Shown piece by piece: positions 51,400-59,758 of a stretch of DNA of 64,000 nucleotides. Source of the stretch: Bradyrhizobium cenepequi (lineage in GTDB: Bacteria; Pseudomonadota; Alphaproteobacteria; Rhizobiales; Xanthobacteraceae); contig NZ_JAGKJI010000014.1 in assembly GCF_020329485.1 (NCBI RefSeq), forward strand, positions 90,638-154,637, read 5' to 3'. The position numbers and the translations under genes are program-made. The notes below the pieces were generated by a model that worked only from the letters and a program-made list of their open reading frames with translations, had not been told where the DNA came from and ran no database searches. How positions within the stretch are numbered: the first letter of the stretch is position 1; the number at the start of each line of letters is the position of its first letter.

Positions 51400-52062
51400 G
51401 TGACCTCACTCCTCGATCCTCTGATCACCTTCGTTTCGGCGCATGCGTGGCTTGCCTATCTGACGCTGTTCCTGGCGGCCTTTCTGGAAGCAGTTCCGGT
51501 GGCGGGATCACTGGTGCCTGGCTCGACCATCATCCTGGCCATGGGCGCGCTGATCCCCGGCGGCGAGTTGAAGCTCTGGCCGGTGCTGGCAGCGGCAGCC
51601 GGCGGCGCCTTGCTCGGCGACGGCTCTGCCTATTGGATCGGCCATCGCCGCCAGCGGGAAATCCTGGCTGCATGGCCGCTATCGAACTATCCGCGCGTGG
51701 TTGAGCAGAGCGAGGCGTTCTTTCACCGCTGGGGCACGCTTGCGGTGTTCTTTGCGCGCTTCGTGCCACCGTTCCGCGCCTTCGTGCCGCTCACCGCCGG
51801 CGCGCTGGATATGCCGCCGGTGCGCTTCTACAGCGTGAATATCCCGGCGGTCCTGCTCTGGGCGCCCGCGCATGTGCTGCCGGGCGTGCTGGCGATCTCG
51901 GCGCTGCATGAGTATGGCGGGCTGCCGTATTACCATCATGTCGGCAAACATATCTGGATCCTGGCGGTGATCGGCGGCGCCGTGATCCTGGTACTGGCGC
52001 TCTGGATCATCCGCCGGCGACGCAGCAGCATGATCGGGCCGGCCGCGAAACCGCGCACGTAA
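51400..52062 (+). CDS. DedA family (VTT/SNARE-associated domain) membrane protein
   Basis: The 220-residue protein is a DedA-type protein: LAAFLEAVPVAGSLVPGST in the first membrane segment, GDGSAYWIGHRRQREILAAW, and FARFVPPFRAFVPLTAGALD, which is the conserved RF.P..R...p..AG motif. DedA proteins are linked to undecaprenyl-phosphate and phospholipid flipping. The start is a GTG at 51400 (TTG 51397 is also possible) with GGGA upstream. It converges with the HTH-citrate synthase gene, 17 bases apart. Confidence 0.92.
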   Translation: MTSLLDPLITFVSAHAWLAYLTLFLAAFLEAVPVAGSLVPGSTIILAMGALIPGGELKLWPVLAAAAGGALLGDGSAYWIGHRRQREILAAWPLSNYPRVVEQSEAFFHRWGTLAVFFARFVPPFRAFVPLTAGALDMPPVRFYSVNIPAVLLWAPAHVLPGVLAISALHEYGGLPYYHHVGKHIWILAVIGGAVILVLALWIIRRRRSSMIGPAAKPRT

Positions 52063-52079
52063 CCTCAGATGGTCTTATC

Positions 52080-53303
52080 TCAGATGGTCTTGGCCGTCGC
52101 GCTGCGTCCCGGCGCCGGCCCGACATATCGCGCACGCGGGCGGATTAGCCGGCCGTGCTGCAACTGTTCGCTGGCATGCGCGATCCAGCCGACGCTGCGG
52201 GCCATCGCGAACAGGGCGAGTTCACTGCCAAGTGGAAGCCGCAGGCTGTGCACCAGCACGGCGAGCGCATAGTCGATATTGACGAACTCTCCGGTCGCTT
52301 CCGCGATCCGCTCCGGAACCTCCCTGGTGAATTTGCGCGCGGCGCCGGCGCGGGCCAGTGCGTCGAGCAGCGATTGCGCACGGGGATCGCCGCGCCGGTA
52401 GACGCCGTGGCCGAAACCGGCGAAGCGCTCGCCAAGCGCAACGCGCTCGCGAATCACGGGCTCGACATCCTGATCGACCAAGGTCTTCACCAGCCGCGAC
52501 GCCAGCACGCCGGCGCCGCCGTGCTTCGGACCCTTCAGCGCAGCGAGGCCGGCGACCACAGCGTCATAGAGATTGAGCCCGGTCGATGCCGCGCAGCGCA
52601 CCGTGAAGGTCGAGGCGTTCAATTCGTGATCCGCGAGCAGCACCAGCGTGCGGCGAATCAGATCGGCGGCATGCTTGTTGTCAGCCGCCCAGGCGTCGGC
52701 GATCTGCACGTGCAGCGGGTCGGAGGACGGCTCGCGGTTCAGCATGGTCGCAACCAGCAGCCGGACGATGCGCGCGCCGACCATGGCGCGGCCGTCCGGC
52801 GCGCGAGTGAAGGCGCGGGGATCGGCGCTCGCGGCGAGCGCCAGTACGGCAATGGCACGGTCGATCGGCGCAGCGCGGCGTGCGGCGTCCGCGATGGCGC
52901 GCATCTCGTGGGAGACAAACGGGCAGTTGTCCGGCCCAAAGGGATCGACGCCCGTCACATCCCACAGCAGCGTGGCCGTATGCTCGAGCGTATCCTTTTC
53001 GGCAAGATCGACGCAGTTCACGCCGCGGTAGATCGGCCCGTCCTCAGTGATGGTCGCTATCTCCGAATCCATCACCGGCAGGTCGGCATCGAAGCTGCGC
53101 AGGCCCCGCGGCTCCGCCGACGGGGTGCGGCGCTCCTTCAGCCCGCGCACATCCTCGGCCCGGTAGCGGTGGCTGCGGGAATCCGCTGATGGCTCGGAGC
53201 GGATCAGGCCGCGGCTGACATAGGCGTAGAGCGTGGCCGGCGAGATCGCGAGTTCGGCCGCCGCCTCGCGGGCAGAGAGGTAAAGGCCATCGGATTTTTT
53301 CAT
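52080..53303 (-). CDS. HTH-fused citrate synthase-like protein (possible regulator-enzyme)
   Basis: The protein has 407 residues. Residues 5-60 form a MerR-like helix-turn-helix (LYLSAREAAAELAISPATLY ... YVSRGLIRSEP). The rest is a citrate synthase: the first active-site His in LKGPKHGGAG, the second in GFGHGVYRRGDPRA and the Asp in FVNIDYALAVL, so the catalytic triad appears intact. It is divergent from a second citrate synthase gene; two palindromes lie between them. The start ATG 53303 lacks a clear ribosome binding site, so a TTG at 53321 remains possible. Autoregulation is inferred. Confidence 0.88.
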   Translation of the reverse strand: MKKSDGLYLSAREAAAELAISPATLYAYVSRGLIRSEPSADSRSHRYRAEDVRGLKERRTPSAEPRGLRSFDADLPVMDSEIATITEDGPIYRGVNCVDLAEKDTLEHTATLLWDVTGVDPFGPDNCPFVSHEMRAIADAARRAAPIDRAIAVLALAASADPRAFTRAPDGRAMVGARIVRLLVATMLNREPSSDPLHVQIADAWAADNKHAADLIRRTLVLLADHELNASTFTVRCAASTGLNLYDAVVAGLAALKGPKHGGAGVLASRLVKTLVDQDVEPVIRERVALGERFAGFGHGVYRRGDPRAQSLLDALARAGAARKFTREVPERIAEATGEFVNIDYALAVLVHSLRLPLGSELALFAMARSVGWIAHASEQLQHGRLIRPRARYVGPAPGRSATAKTI

Positions 53304-53304
53304 A

Positions 53305-53334
53305 TTGATTAAGCTAATCAAGATTGATCAATCT
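53305..53334. promoter_or_regulatory. Two palindromic operator candidates in the citrate synthase divergent promoter
   Basis: ttgatta-agc-taatcaa (53305-53321) is a 7-bp inverted repeat, and agattgatcaatct (53321-53334) is a 14-bp perfect palindrome; they share one base and both carry TTGAT. They sit between the two divergent citrate synthase genes. Confidence 0.65.
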
Positions 53335-53376
53335 GTCGAGAGGATCGACTTTTCCACTCACCAAAGGAGATCCGTC

Positions 53377-54471
53377 ATGAATATGCAGACGACCAAAAGC
53401 CCGATCGGGCTGGACGGCATTCCCGCCGCCGAAACCGTGCTCAGCCATGTCGATGGCGAGCGCGGCGAACTGATCATCGCCGGCGAGCATGTCCGCGTAC
53501 TCGCATCCACATCGAGCTTCGAAGGTGTCACCACGCGGCTGTGGAACGCAGCGACTGGAAGCACACTCAGCGAGGCCAACGTGCGCGCCAAGCTCGGCGC
53601 CGCGCGCGAGCGCGCCTTCGCGCGACTGCCGGAATTGCTGCCGGCGACCCGCGGCATGTCGATCGTGGACGGCGTCCGAACCGCGGTCGCAGGCTTGCGC
53701 GCGGAAAACGGGCTCGAGCATGACGCGACTGTTGTCGGCGCTTTTCCGGTGATCGCGGGCGCGCTGGTGCAGCGGGCCAAGGGCAACGAGCCGGTCGCGC
53801 CCGATCCGAATGTCAGCCACGCCGCGGATATGCTGACGATGTTGCTGGGCCGCAGGCCCGAACCGCGTGAGGTCGCGGCGCTGGATGCCTACCTCGTCAC
53901 GGTCTGCGATCACGGGATGAACGCTTCCACCTTCACGACGCGCGTGGTGGCCTCGACGCAGGCCGACCTGTTCGCGGCCGTCACCGCCGGCTATTGCGCG
54001 CTGACCGGGCCGCTCCATGGCGGTGCGCCGGAGCCGGTGCTCGAGATGCTGGACGCGATCGGCACGCACGAGCGCATCAAGCCCTGGGTCGATGCGGCAC
54101 TGGCACGCGGCGAACGGCTGATGGGATTCGGCCATCGCGTCTATCGTGTGCGCGATCCACGCGCGGATGTGCTGAAAGAAGCAATCGAGCGGTTAGCTGC
54201 CGAAGGCGCCGACCTGCCGTTCGCCGGCGAGGTCGAGGCCTACATCCGCGAGGCGTTGCGGCGGAAGAATCCGAACCGGCCGCTGGAGACGAATGTCGAA
54301 TTCTTCACCGCGATCCTGCTCGATGCGCTTTCAATCCCGCGGCAGGCCTTCACGCCGATCTTCGCGGTGGCGCGCTCGGCAGGCTGGACCGCGCATGCGC
54401 GCGAACAACAGCGCACCGGCCGGCTGATCCGGCCAAGCTCGTCCTATGTCGGCCCGATGCCGAGGGCCTAG
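53377..54471 (+). CDS. Citrate synthase / methylcitrate synthase
   Basis: The 364-residue protein is a type II citrate synthase: LIIAGEHVRVLA, HGMNASTFTTRVVASTQADL, LTGPLHGGAPEPVL with the first active-site His and GFGHRVYRVRDPRAD with the second. The third catalytic position is Glu (TNVEFF) instead of Asp (NVDFY in GltA). AAAGGAGA precedes the ATG at 53377. It condenses oxaloacetate with acetyl-CoA or propionyl-CoA; which one is not clear. It is transcribed away from the HTH-fused paralogue. Confidence 0.92.
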   Translation: MNMQTTKSPIGLDGIPAAETVLSHVDGERGELIIAGEHVRVLASTSSFEGVTTRLWNAATGSTLSEANVRAKLGAARERAFARLPELLPATRGMSIVDGVRTAVAGLRAENGLEHDATVVGAFPVIAGALVQRAKGNEPVAPDPNVSHAADMLTMLLGRRPEPREVAALDAYLVTVCDHGMNASTFTTRVVASTQADLFAAVTAGYCALTGPLHGGAPEPVLEMLDAIGTHERIKPWVDAALARGERLMGFGHRVYRVRDPRADVLKEAIERLAAEGADLPFAGEVEAYIREALRRKNPNRPLETNVEFFTAILLDALSIPRQAFTPIFAVARSAGWTAHAREQQRTGRLIRPSSSYVGPMPRA

Positions 54472-54519
54472 CCCAGCTGGGCATTTCAATGAAAAAACGG
54501 CGGGGTTACATGCTCCGCC

Positions 54520-54641
54520 GTCGTCCCGGCGAAAGCCGGGACCCATAACCACCGATGAGAATTGTAACGAAGACTGGGCCGACATTCTCCATAACCCCAA
54601 CGTCCTGTGGTTATGGATCCCGGGTCAAGCCCGGGACGACG
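54520..54641. repeat. Dispersed repeat A, copy 3
   Basis: The element has tcgtcccggcgaaagccggg and acccataaccac at the left and ctgtggttatggatcccggg, cccgggacgacg at the right. Both arms contain small hairpins. It lies between convergent genes (citrate synthase and the J-domain protein) and may serve as a terminator for both. Confidence 0.85.
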
Positions 54642-54646
54642 AGCGA

Positions 54647-55300
54647 TTACGCCTCGCGGACCACCGTCTTCAGATAGTTATACGCCTTGATGATCTCGAT
54701 CAGGCGGTCCTCGGTGGAGCGATCGCCACCGTTCGCGTCGGGGTGATGCTGCTTCACCAGCGCCTTGTACTTCGCCTTGACGTCCTCGAGCGTCGCTTCG
54801 GCGGTGAGGCCCATGACCTGCAGCGCCTTGCGCTCGGCATTCATCACGGTGCGCTTCTCGGGCTTGGCCTGCTGCGCGCCCGGGCCCGGCCGCCAGCCGG
54901 CGCGACCATTAAGCTCAGCGAACACATTAAAGGGATCGGCGGCGCCGCCGAGATCGTCCTCGACATTGCCCTTGCCGCGCTTGGCACTGGTGTTGGCGCC
55001 CATCTTCCAGGTCGGGCGATGGCCGGTCAGCGCGTCCTTCTGGTAGCGCGCCACCGCTTCGGCATTCATGCCCTGGAAGAAATTGTAGGACTGATTGTAC
55101 TCGCGGACATGGTCGAGGCAGAAATGCCAATACTCGCGCGAATTCTCGCGACCCTTCGGCGCGCGGTGCGAACCCTTGTTCTGGCAGCCGGCCCACTCGC
55201 AGTTGATGGCCTCCTGGCCAGCCTGCGCCTGGCGCTTCGCACTCACCTTCGTCGGCTTGATGCGAATGGAGTCGAAGAATTTTGATGAATCGATCGCCAT
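54647..55300 (-). CDS. J-domain protein with C-terminal DnaJ domain
   Basis: The 217-residue protein has a J domain at its C terminus: VMGLTAEATLEDVKAKYKAL with the HPD motif in KQHHPDANGG. The N-terminal half contains NCEWAGCQ ... WHFCLDHVREYNQSYNFF with Cys and His that could bind a metal. This is the typical alphaproteobacterial protein next to bolA and cobS. It should stimulate DnaK ATPase, with a specific client not known. Confidence 0.93.
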   Translation of the reverse strand: MAIDSSKFFDSIRIKPTKVSAKRQAQAGQEAINCEWAGCQNKGSHRAPKGRENSREYWHFCLDHVREYNQSYNFFQGMNAEAVARYQKDALTGHRPTWKMGANTSAKRGKGNVEDDLGGAADPFNVFAELNGRAGWRPGPGAQQAKPEKRTVMNAERKALQVMGLTAEATLEDVKAKYKALVKQHHPDANGGDRSTEDRLIEIIKAYNYLKTVVREA

Positions 55301-55408
55301 GACTGACTTTGACTACGCAATGCAAAATGCTTCAAGTCTTGACATTGCGAATACCTCTTCTTCGGATGTGCCATTGACGAAATGCGGCCTTCGAACTATT
55401 GCCCCGCC

Positions 55409-55684
55409 ATGAGCACAAGAGACGCTATCATAAAGAAGTTGAGTGAAGCTTTCATGCCCGAAAGCCTCGAGGTCCTCGACGAATCACATCTGCATGAGGG
55501 CCACGCCGGACATCGGCCGGGCGGCGAGACGCATTTCCGAGTTTATATTGTATCTCAAGCCTTCGAAGGGAAGAGCCGGGTCGAGCGCCATCGCATGATT
55601 AATGTGGCACTGGCCCAGGAACTCGCGGATACCGTGCATGCGCTCGCAATCCACGCACAGGTCCCGGGGGAGATACCGCGCTGA
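55409..55684 (+). CDS. BolA family protein
   Basis: The 91-residue protein is a BolA member: IIKKLSEAFMPESLEVLDES, then HAGHRPGGETHFRVYIVS and RVERHRMINVALAQEL. The FRV...V...F....RV.RHR pattern is intact. BolA proteins act with monothiol glutaredoxins in iron-sulfur handling or as transcription factors. The ATG at 55409 fits the family start. It is divergent from the J-domain gene. Confidence 0.95.
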   Translation: MSTRDAIIKKLSEAFMPESLEVLDESHLHEGHAGHRPGGETHFRVYIVSQAFEGKSRVERHRMINVALAQELADTVHALAIHAQVPGEIPR

Positions 55685-55862
55685 AAGCCGCCGCCCGAAA
55701 ATTTGGTTGAAGAACGCACCCAAACCGCGACTTTGAACAACGTCGCGCAAGACGATATGGCCGTTTTCCTTTATCAGAGATAGCTGCCTGGGCGATGGAC
55801 CAGTTCCATTGGAATTGGGCAGGCTCATTGCACCATCGCCACCTGTTATGAGGGGCTATCAG

Positions 55863-56309
55863 ATGGTTCACTGGGCACATCTGCGATTGGCCGTGGCCGT
55901 GATGGCAACGCTGGCGTTCTCGGCGCCCGCGCCGGCTGTGGCACAGGATATGCCGAGCCCACTCGCCCAGGAAGTCCTGATAAAGAGCATTCTGGTCACG
56001 CTGAGCGATGCCGTCGCCGCCAATAATTTCACCGTCCTGCACGCCAAGATCTCAAAGCAATTCGCCGACCAGTTTCCGCCGGAGAAGCTGCAGGCCGTGT
56101 TCAAGGATCTCGTCGACAAGCACGCGGTGTTCGATGCCGTGGTGGCAAAGCCTGCTATCGCCGACGAGGAGGCAAAGATCGACGACAAGGGCGTGCTGCG
56201 CTTGAAAGGCCATTTCGAGACCACGCCGAAGCAGGTGAAGTATCAGTTCGCCTTCATCCCCGCCGACGGCACCTGGAAGCTTTCCGGCATCACCATCGAT
56301 ATCGAATAG
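55863..56309 (+). CDS. Exported protein of unknown function
   Basis: The 148-residue protein has a signal peptide (about residues 1-28, ending AVA) and a mature domain with FTVLHAKISKQFADQF, HAVFDAVVAKPAIAD and WKLSGITIDIE. The last part looks like a beta-rich NTF2- or SnoaL-like domain, as in other exported proteins with the motif W.l.gi.i. GAGGGG lies eight bases before the ATG at 55863. The function is unknown. It converges with the CNNM protein gene. Confidence 0.75.
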   Translation: MVHWAHLRLAVAVMATLAFSAPAPAVAQDMPSPLAQEVLIKSILVTLSDAVAANNFTVLHAKISKQFADQFPPEKLQAVFKDLVDKHAVFDAVVAKPAIADEEAKIDDKGVLRLKGHFETTPKQVKYQFAFIPADGTWKLSGITIDIE

Positions 56310-56337
56310 GCGTCGCCGCCCGTAATGTATGGGCCGG

Positions 56338-57645
56338 CTAGAACGCTGTCCCGGCGCGCTTCGGCTGGGGCTCCTCAGTCTCGGGTTCGCGCGGCAGCGC
56401 GGTGATGCGCAATGCCGTGATGCGATTGCGCTCGCGGCGCAGGACGCGGAAGCGGAAGCCGTGGAAGGTGAAGCTCTGGCCGCGTTCGGGGATTGAGCGC
56501 GCTTCATGGATCACGAGGCCCGCAACAGTGGTGGCTTCCTCGTCCGGCAGGTGCCAGTCCATCGCGCGGTTGAGGTCGCGGATCGGCACCGAGCCGTCGA
56601 CCACCACGGAACCGTCGGGCTGAGCACGAACGCCGGCAACCACCACGTCGTGCTCGTCGGAGATATCGCCGACGATCTCCTCCAGGATGTCTTCCAGCGT
56701 CACCATGCCTTCAACTTCGCCATACTCGTCGACGACGAGGGCGAAGTGCGTCTTGCGGCGGCGGAACGCCTTGAGCTGCTCGGAGACAGGCCGCATTTCC
56801 GGCACGAACCAGGGCGGCAGCGCGATGGTGGAGACGTCGATGCCCGACGTGTCGCCGTCGGCAGCGCGGATCGCGCGCAACAGATCCTTGGCGTGCAGCA
56901 CCCCGACGATGTTCTCCGGCTTGTCGCGCCACAGCGGAATGCGGGTGTACTCGGTGGCCAGCACCTCGCGCACCAGTTCCTCTGGCGGCAGGTCGGCGTT
57001 GATCATGGTCATTTCGGTGCGGTGGACCATCACGTCCGACACCTGCAGTTCGCGCAGATCCAACAGCCCGCCAAACATGTCGCGGTCCTGCTTCTCGACC
57101 TTGCCCTCGTGATGCAGCAAGTCGACTGCACCGCGCAGCCGCTCGGTCGGAGACAGAATCGCCTGATGGGCGCCGATTCTGATGCCCAAAAGTTTCATCA
57201 GGGCGAGCACGATGAACTCGATCACCGTCAGGAACGGTCCGAGCAGATAGACCGTGAACTTCATCGGCCGGGCCACCAGAAGCGATACCCGATCGGGCGC
57301 GTTGATCGCGATCGTCTTCGGCAGCACCTCGGCGAAGATCACGACCGTCACCGTCATCACCGCGGTCGCATAGAGCACGCCGACGTCGCCGAACCAGGCG
57401 GTGAGAATGCCGGTTGCGAGCGCTGAGGCGCCGATATTGGCGATGTTGTTGCCGAGCAGCAGCGCGCCGATCAGCCGCTCGCGCATGTTGAACAGGCTGG
57501 AGACGACGCCAGCCTCGCGATTGCCCTGTTTGGACAGCCGCAGCATGCTGGCACGCGAGGCGCCGGTCAACGCAGTCTCGCTCGCCGCGAAAAAGGCGGA
57601 GACCAACAGGCAGACGATGACGATCGAGAACGAAACCCAGGTCAA
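56338..57645 (-). CDS. CNNM/CorC-type (hemolysin-like) transporter protein
   Basis: The protein has 435 residues: a DUF21/CNNM membrane domain (residues 1-180, with FFAASETALTGASRASMLRL and EVLPKTIAINAPDRVS), two CBS domains (DVMVHRTEMTMINAD and VVDEYGEVEGMVTLEDILEE) and a C-terminal CorC/HlyC domain. Such proteins are linked to Mg2+/Co2+ efflux or homeostasis. A TTG start at 57645 is inferred. It lies 38 bases behind aroB and is likely part of the aroK-aroB transcription unit. Confidence 0.93.
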   Translation of the reverse strand: MTWVSFSIVIVCLLVSAFFAASETALTGASRASMLRLSKQGNREAGVVSSLFNMRERLIGALLLGNNIANIGASALATGILTAWFGDVGVLYATAVMTVTVVIFAEVLPKTIAINAPDRVSLLVARPMKFTVYLLGPFLTVIEFIVLALMKLLGIRIGAHQAILSPTERLRGAVDLLHHEGKVEKQDRDMFGGLLDLRELQVSDVMVHRTEMTMINADLPPEELVREVLATEYTRIPLWRDKPENIVGVLHAKDLLRAIRAADGDTSGIDVSTIALPPWFVPEMRPVSEQLKAFRRRKTHFALVVDEYGEVEGMVTLEDILEEIVGDISDEHDVVVAGVRAQPDGSVVVDGSVPIRDLNRAMDWHLPDEEATTVAGLVIHEARSIPERGQSFTFHGFRFRVLRRERNRITALRITALPREPETEEPQPKRAGTAF

Positions 57646-57683
57646 GCTACGTCATCCGAGGAGCGTTTTTACGAGGAGCGTTC

Positions 57684-58829
57684 TTAATTCTCGGCCAGTT
57701 TTGCCTTCAGGAAATCGCCGACCGACGCAGGCTCGACGTCGCGCGCGATCACGGCCCGGCCGACGGCTTCCAGCAGAATGAAAGTCAGCTTACCGCGCTT
57801 GACCTTCTTGTCCTGCGCCATCAGCCCCATCAGCACGTCGGCATCAGCCAGTCCTTCCTGGACGAAGCCGCCGATATCCTGCAGCCGCGTCGGCAACCCC
57901 ACTGCAGCAAGGTGACGTTTGACGCGCGCGGCATCCGCGTGCGCGATCATGCCGAGGGAAGCGGAAAACTCCGCCGCCAGCACTATGCCGATGGCGACGC
58001 CTTCGCCGTGGAACAGCCGGTCGGAAAAGCCCGTCGCTGCTTCCAGCGCATGACCGAAAGTATGGCCGAGATTGAGCAGGGCGCGCTCGCCGGTCTCGCG
58101 TTCGTCGCGCGACACGATCGCAGCCTTGGCGCGGCACGAGGTCGCGATCGCGTGCTCGCGCGCCGCGCTCCCCGAGAAGATGTCGGCGTGATTGGCTTCC
58201 AGCCAGGCGAAGAAGGCTTCATCGCCAAGCACGCCATATTTGGCGACCTCCGCATAGCCGGCACGGAACTGGCGCGGCGACAGCGTGTCGAGCACAGCCG
58301 TATCGGCGACAACCAGCAGCGGCTGGTGGAAGGCGCCGATCAGGTTCTTGCCCTGCGGCGAATTGATCCCGGTCTTGCCGCCGACCGAGGAATCGACCTG
58401 CGCCAGCAGGGAAGTCGGCACCTGCACGAAATCGACGCCGCGGCGCAGGATGGCAGCAGCAAAGCCGGCGAGATCGCCGACCACGCCGCCGCCGAGCGCG
58501 ATGACGAGATCGTTACGCTCGATCTTGGCCGCGATCAGCGCTTCGCTGACCTCCGTCAGGCCGACATAGCTCTTCGAGCTCTCGCCTTCCTCGACGATGA
58601 TGCGCGAACTCGGGATACCCGCCGCCGCGAGCGACGCCTCGGCCGGCTCCAGCCAATGCTTCGCCACCGTCCGGTCGGTGACAACGGCGGTGCGCGCACC
58701 CGGGCGGAGCGCCGCAATGCGCGGCCCTAGCAACGGCAGCACCTCGCGTCCGATCACGATGTCATAGGCGCGGTCACCGAGTGCGACATCGACGGTGATG
58801 GGATCCGAATGTTTCAATGGCGCAGTCAT
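57684..58829 (-). CDS. aroB: 3-dehydroquinate synthase
   Basis: The 381-residue protein is AroB: EGESSKSYVGLTEV, NAD-binding ALGGGVVGDLAGFAA, QVPTSLLAQVDSSVGGKTGI, GYAEVAKYGVLGD and LNLGHTFGHALEA. It converts DAHP to 3-dehydroquinate in the shikimate pathway using NAD and a divalent metal. The ATG at 58829 overlaps the aroK stop as ATGA, so it is translationally coupled to aroK. The open frame upstream lies within aroK. Confidence 0.97.
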   Translation of the reverse strand: MTAPLKHSDPITVDVALGDRAYDIVIGREVLPLLGPRIAALRPGARTAVVTDRTVAKHWLEPAEASLAAAGIPSSRIIVEEGESSKSYVGLTEVSEALIAAKIERNDLVIALGGGVVGDLAGFAAAILRRGVDFVQVPTSLLAQVDSSVGGKTGINSPQGKNLIGAFHQPLLVVADTAVLDTLSPRQFRAGYAEVAKYGVLGDEAFFAWLEANHADIFSGSAAREHAIATSCRAKAAIVSRDERETGERALLNLGHTFGHALEAATGFSDRLFHGEGVAIGIVLAAEFSASLGMIAHADAARVKRHLAAVGLPTRLQDIGGFVQEGLADADVLMGLMAQDKKVKRGKLTFILLEAVGRAVIARDVEPASVGDFLKAKLAEN

Positions 58830-59455
58830 GATGGCACGCTGATTCCGTTCGTTGCCGGTTGTGCCGTGCCGTTGCCACAGAGATGGGTGTGCAGCGCCTC
58901 CAGGCACTCCTCGACGATACGGTCATGCGGCACGTCGCGCGACGAAATCGTCAGGTCGGCGCTCCGGTAGACCGGCTCGCGTTCGCCGAGCAGACGGTTG
59001 ACGGTTCCCTCGGGATCCGCCGTCTGCAACAGCGGGCGGTCGGCGCGCCGCCGCACCCGGCGCATGATGACATCGACATCGGCGCGCAGCCAGATCGAGA
59101 TCGCCTTGGCACGGATGCAGTTGCGGGTTTCCTCACGCATGAAGGCGCCGCCGCCGGTGGCGAGCACGCCGGGACCGTGCGCGAGCAGGCGCGCGATCAC
59201 CCGCGCCTCGCCATCCCTGAAATAGGCTTCGCCATGGGTTTCGAAAATCTCCGGGATCGACATGCCCGCCGCTGCCTCGATCTCACAGTCGGCATCGGTG
59301 AAGGGCAGCCTCAGCCGCGCCGCCAATCGCCGGCCGATGGTCGATTTGCCTGCACCCATCATGCCCACCAGCACGATCGATCGCGACCCCAGCGCGGCCA
59401 GAATGTCGGCCTCCAGGGACGGGAGCGCAGGTAGCGGTGCGGCGCTGTCTGGCAT
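58826..59455 (-). CDS. aroK: Shikimate kinase
   Basis: The 209-residue protein is AroK: Walker A VGMMGAGKSTIGRRLAARL near residue 31, shikimate binding in FTDADCEIE, FRDGEARVIA and TGGGAFM, and the lid RADRPLLQT. It phosphorylates shikimate with ATP. It leads the aroK-aroB-CNNM gene unit. The length is somewhat more than the E. coli enzyme because of N- and C-terminal extensions. Confidence 0.97.
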   Translation of the reverse strand: MPDSAAPLPALPSLEADILAALGSRSIVLVGMMGAGKSTIGRRLAARLRLPFTDADCEIEAAAGMSIPEIFETHGEAYFRDGEARVIARLLAHGPGVLATGGGAFMREETRNCIRAKAISIWLRADVDVIMRRVRRRADRPLLQTADPEGTVNRLLGEREPVYRSADLTISSRDVPHDRIVEECLEALHTHLCGNGTAQPATNGISVPS

Positions 59456-59596
59456 CTAAAGCTCGGTCTCTCGGCGAATTTGCGTCGTTCCAGGCCACCT
59501 ATACTACCCCCGCCGATACCGTTGCCAGAGCCTTGCAACGGCTGAGGGAACATGATGGATGACGACGATGGTTAATTCGCCGCCCGAGCTTTCGAC

Positions 59597-59743
59597 ATGC
59601 CGAGCCTGTTCCGCTTCCTGACGGTCCTCGCCGTGATCGGCGGTATCGGATACGGGATCATCTTCGCGCTGGCCAATTTCGTGACCCCGAAACCACGGGA
59701 AATGACGGTGACGATCCCGCAGGAGAAGTTCCTCAAGAAATAG
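59597..59743 (+). CDS. Small membrane protein (48 residues)
   Basis: The product is 48 residues: a single membrane helix (LFRFLTVLAVIGGIGYGIIF), then a polar tail with TPKPREMTVTIPQEKFLKK. I know this small protein from the same position (between aroK and xerD) in related genomes, where it is usually unnamed or called a histidine kinase without any kinase motif. It is divergent from aroK and 15 bases upstream of xerD, and so probably co-transcribed with it. The function is unknown. Confidence 0.8.
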   Translation: MPSLFRFLTVLAVIGGIGYGIIFALANFVTPKPREMTVTIPQEKFLKK

Positions 59744-59758
59744 CCGCTATGATTCGGG

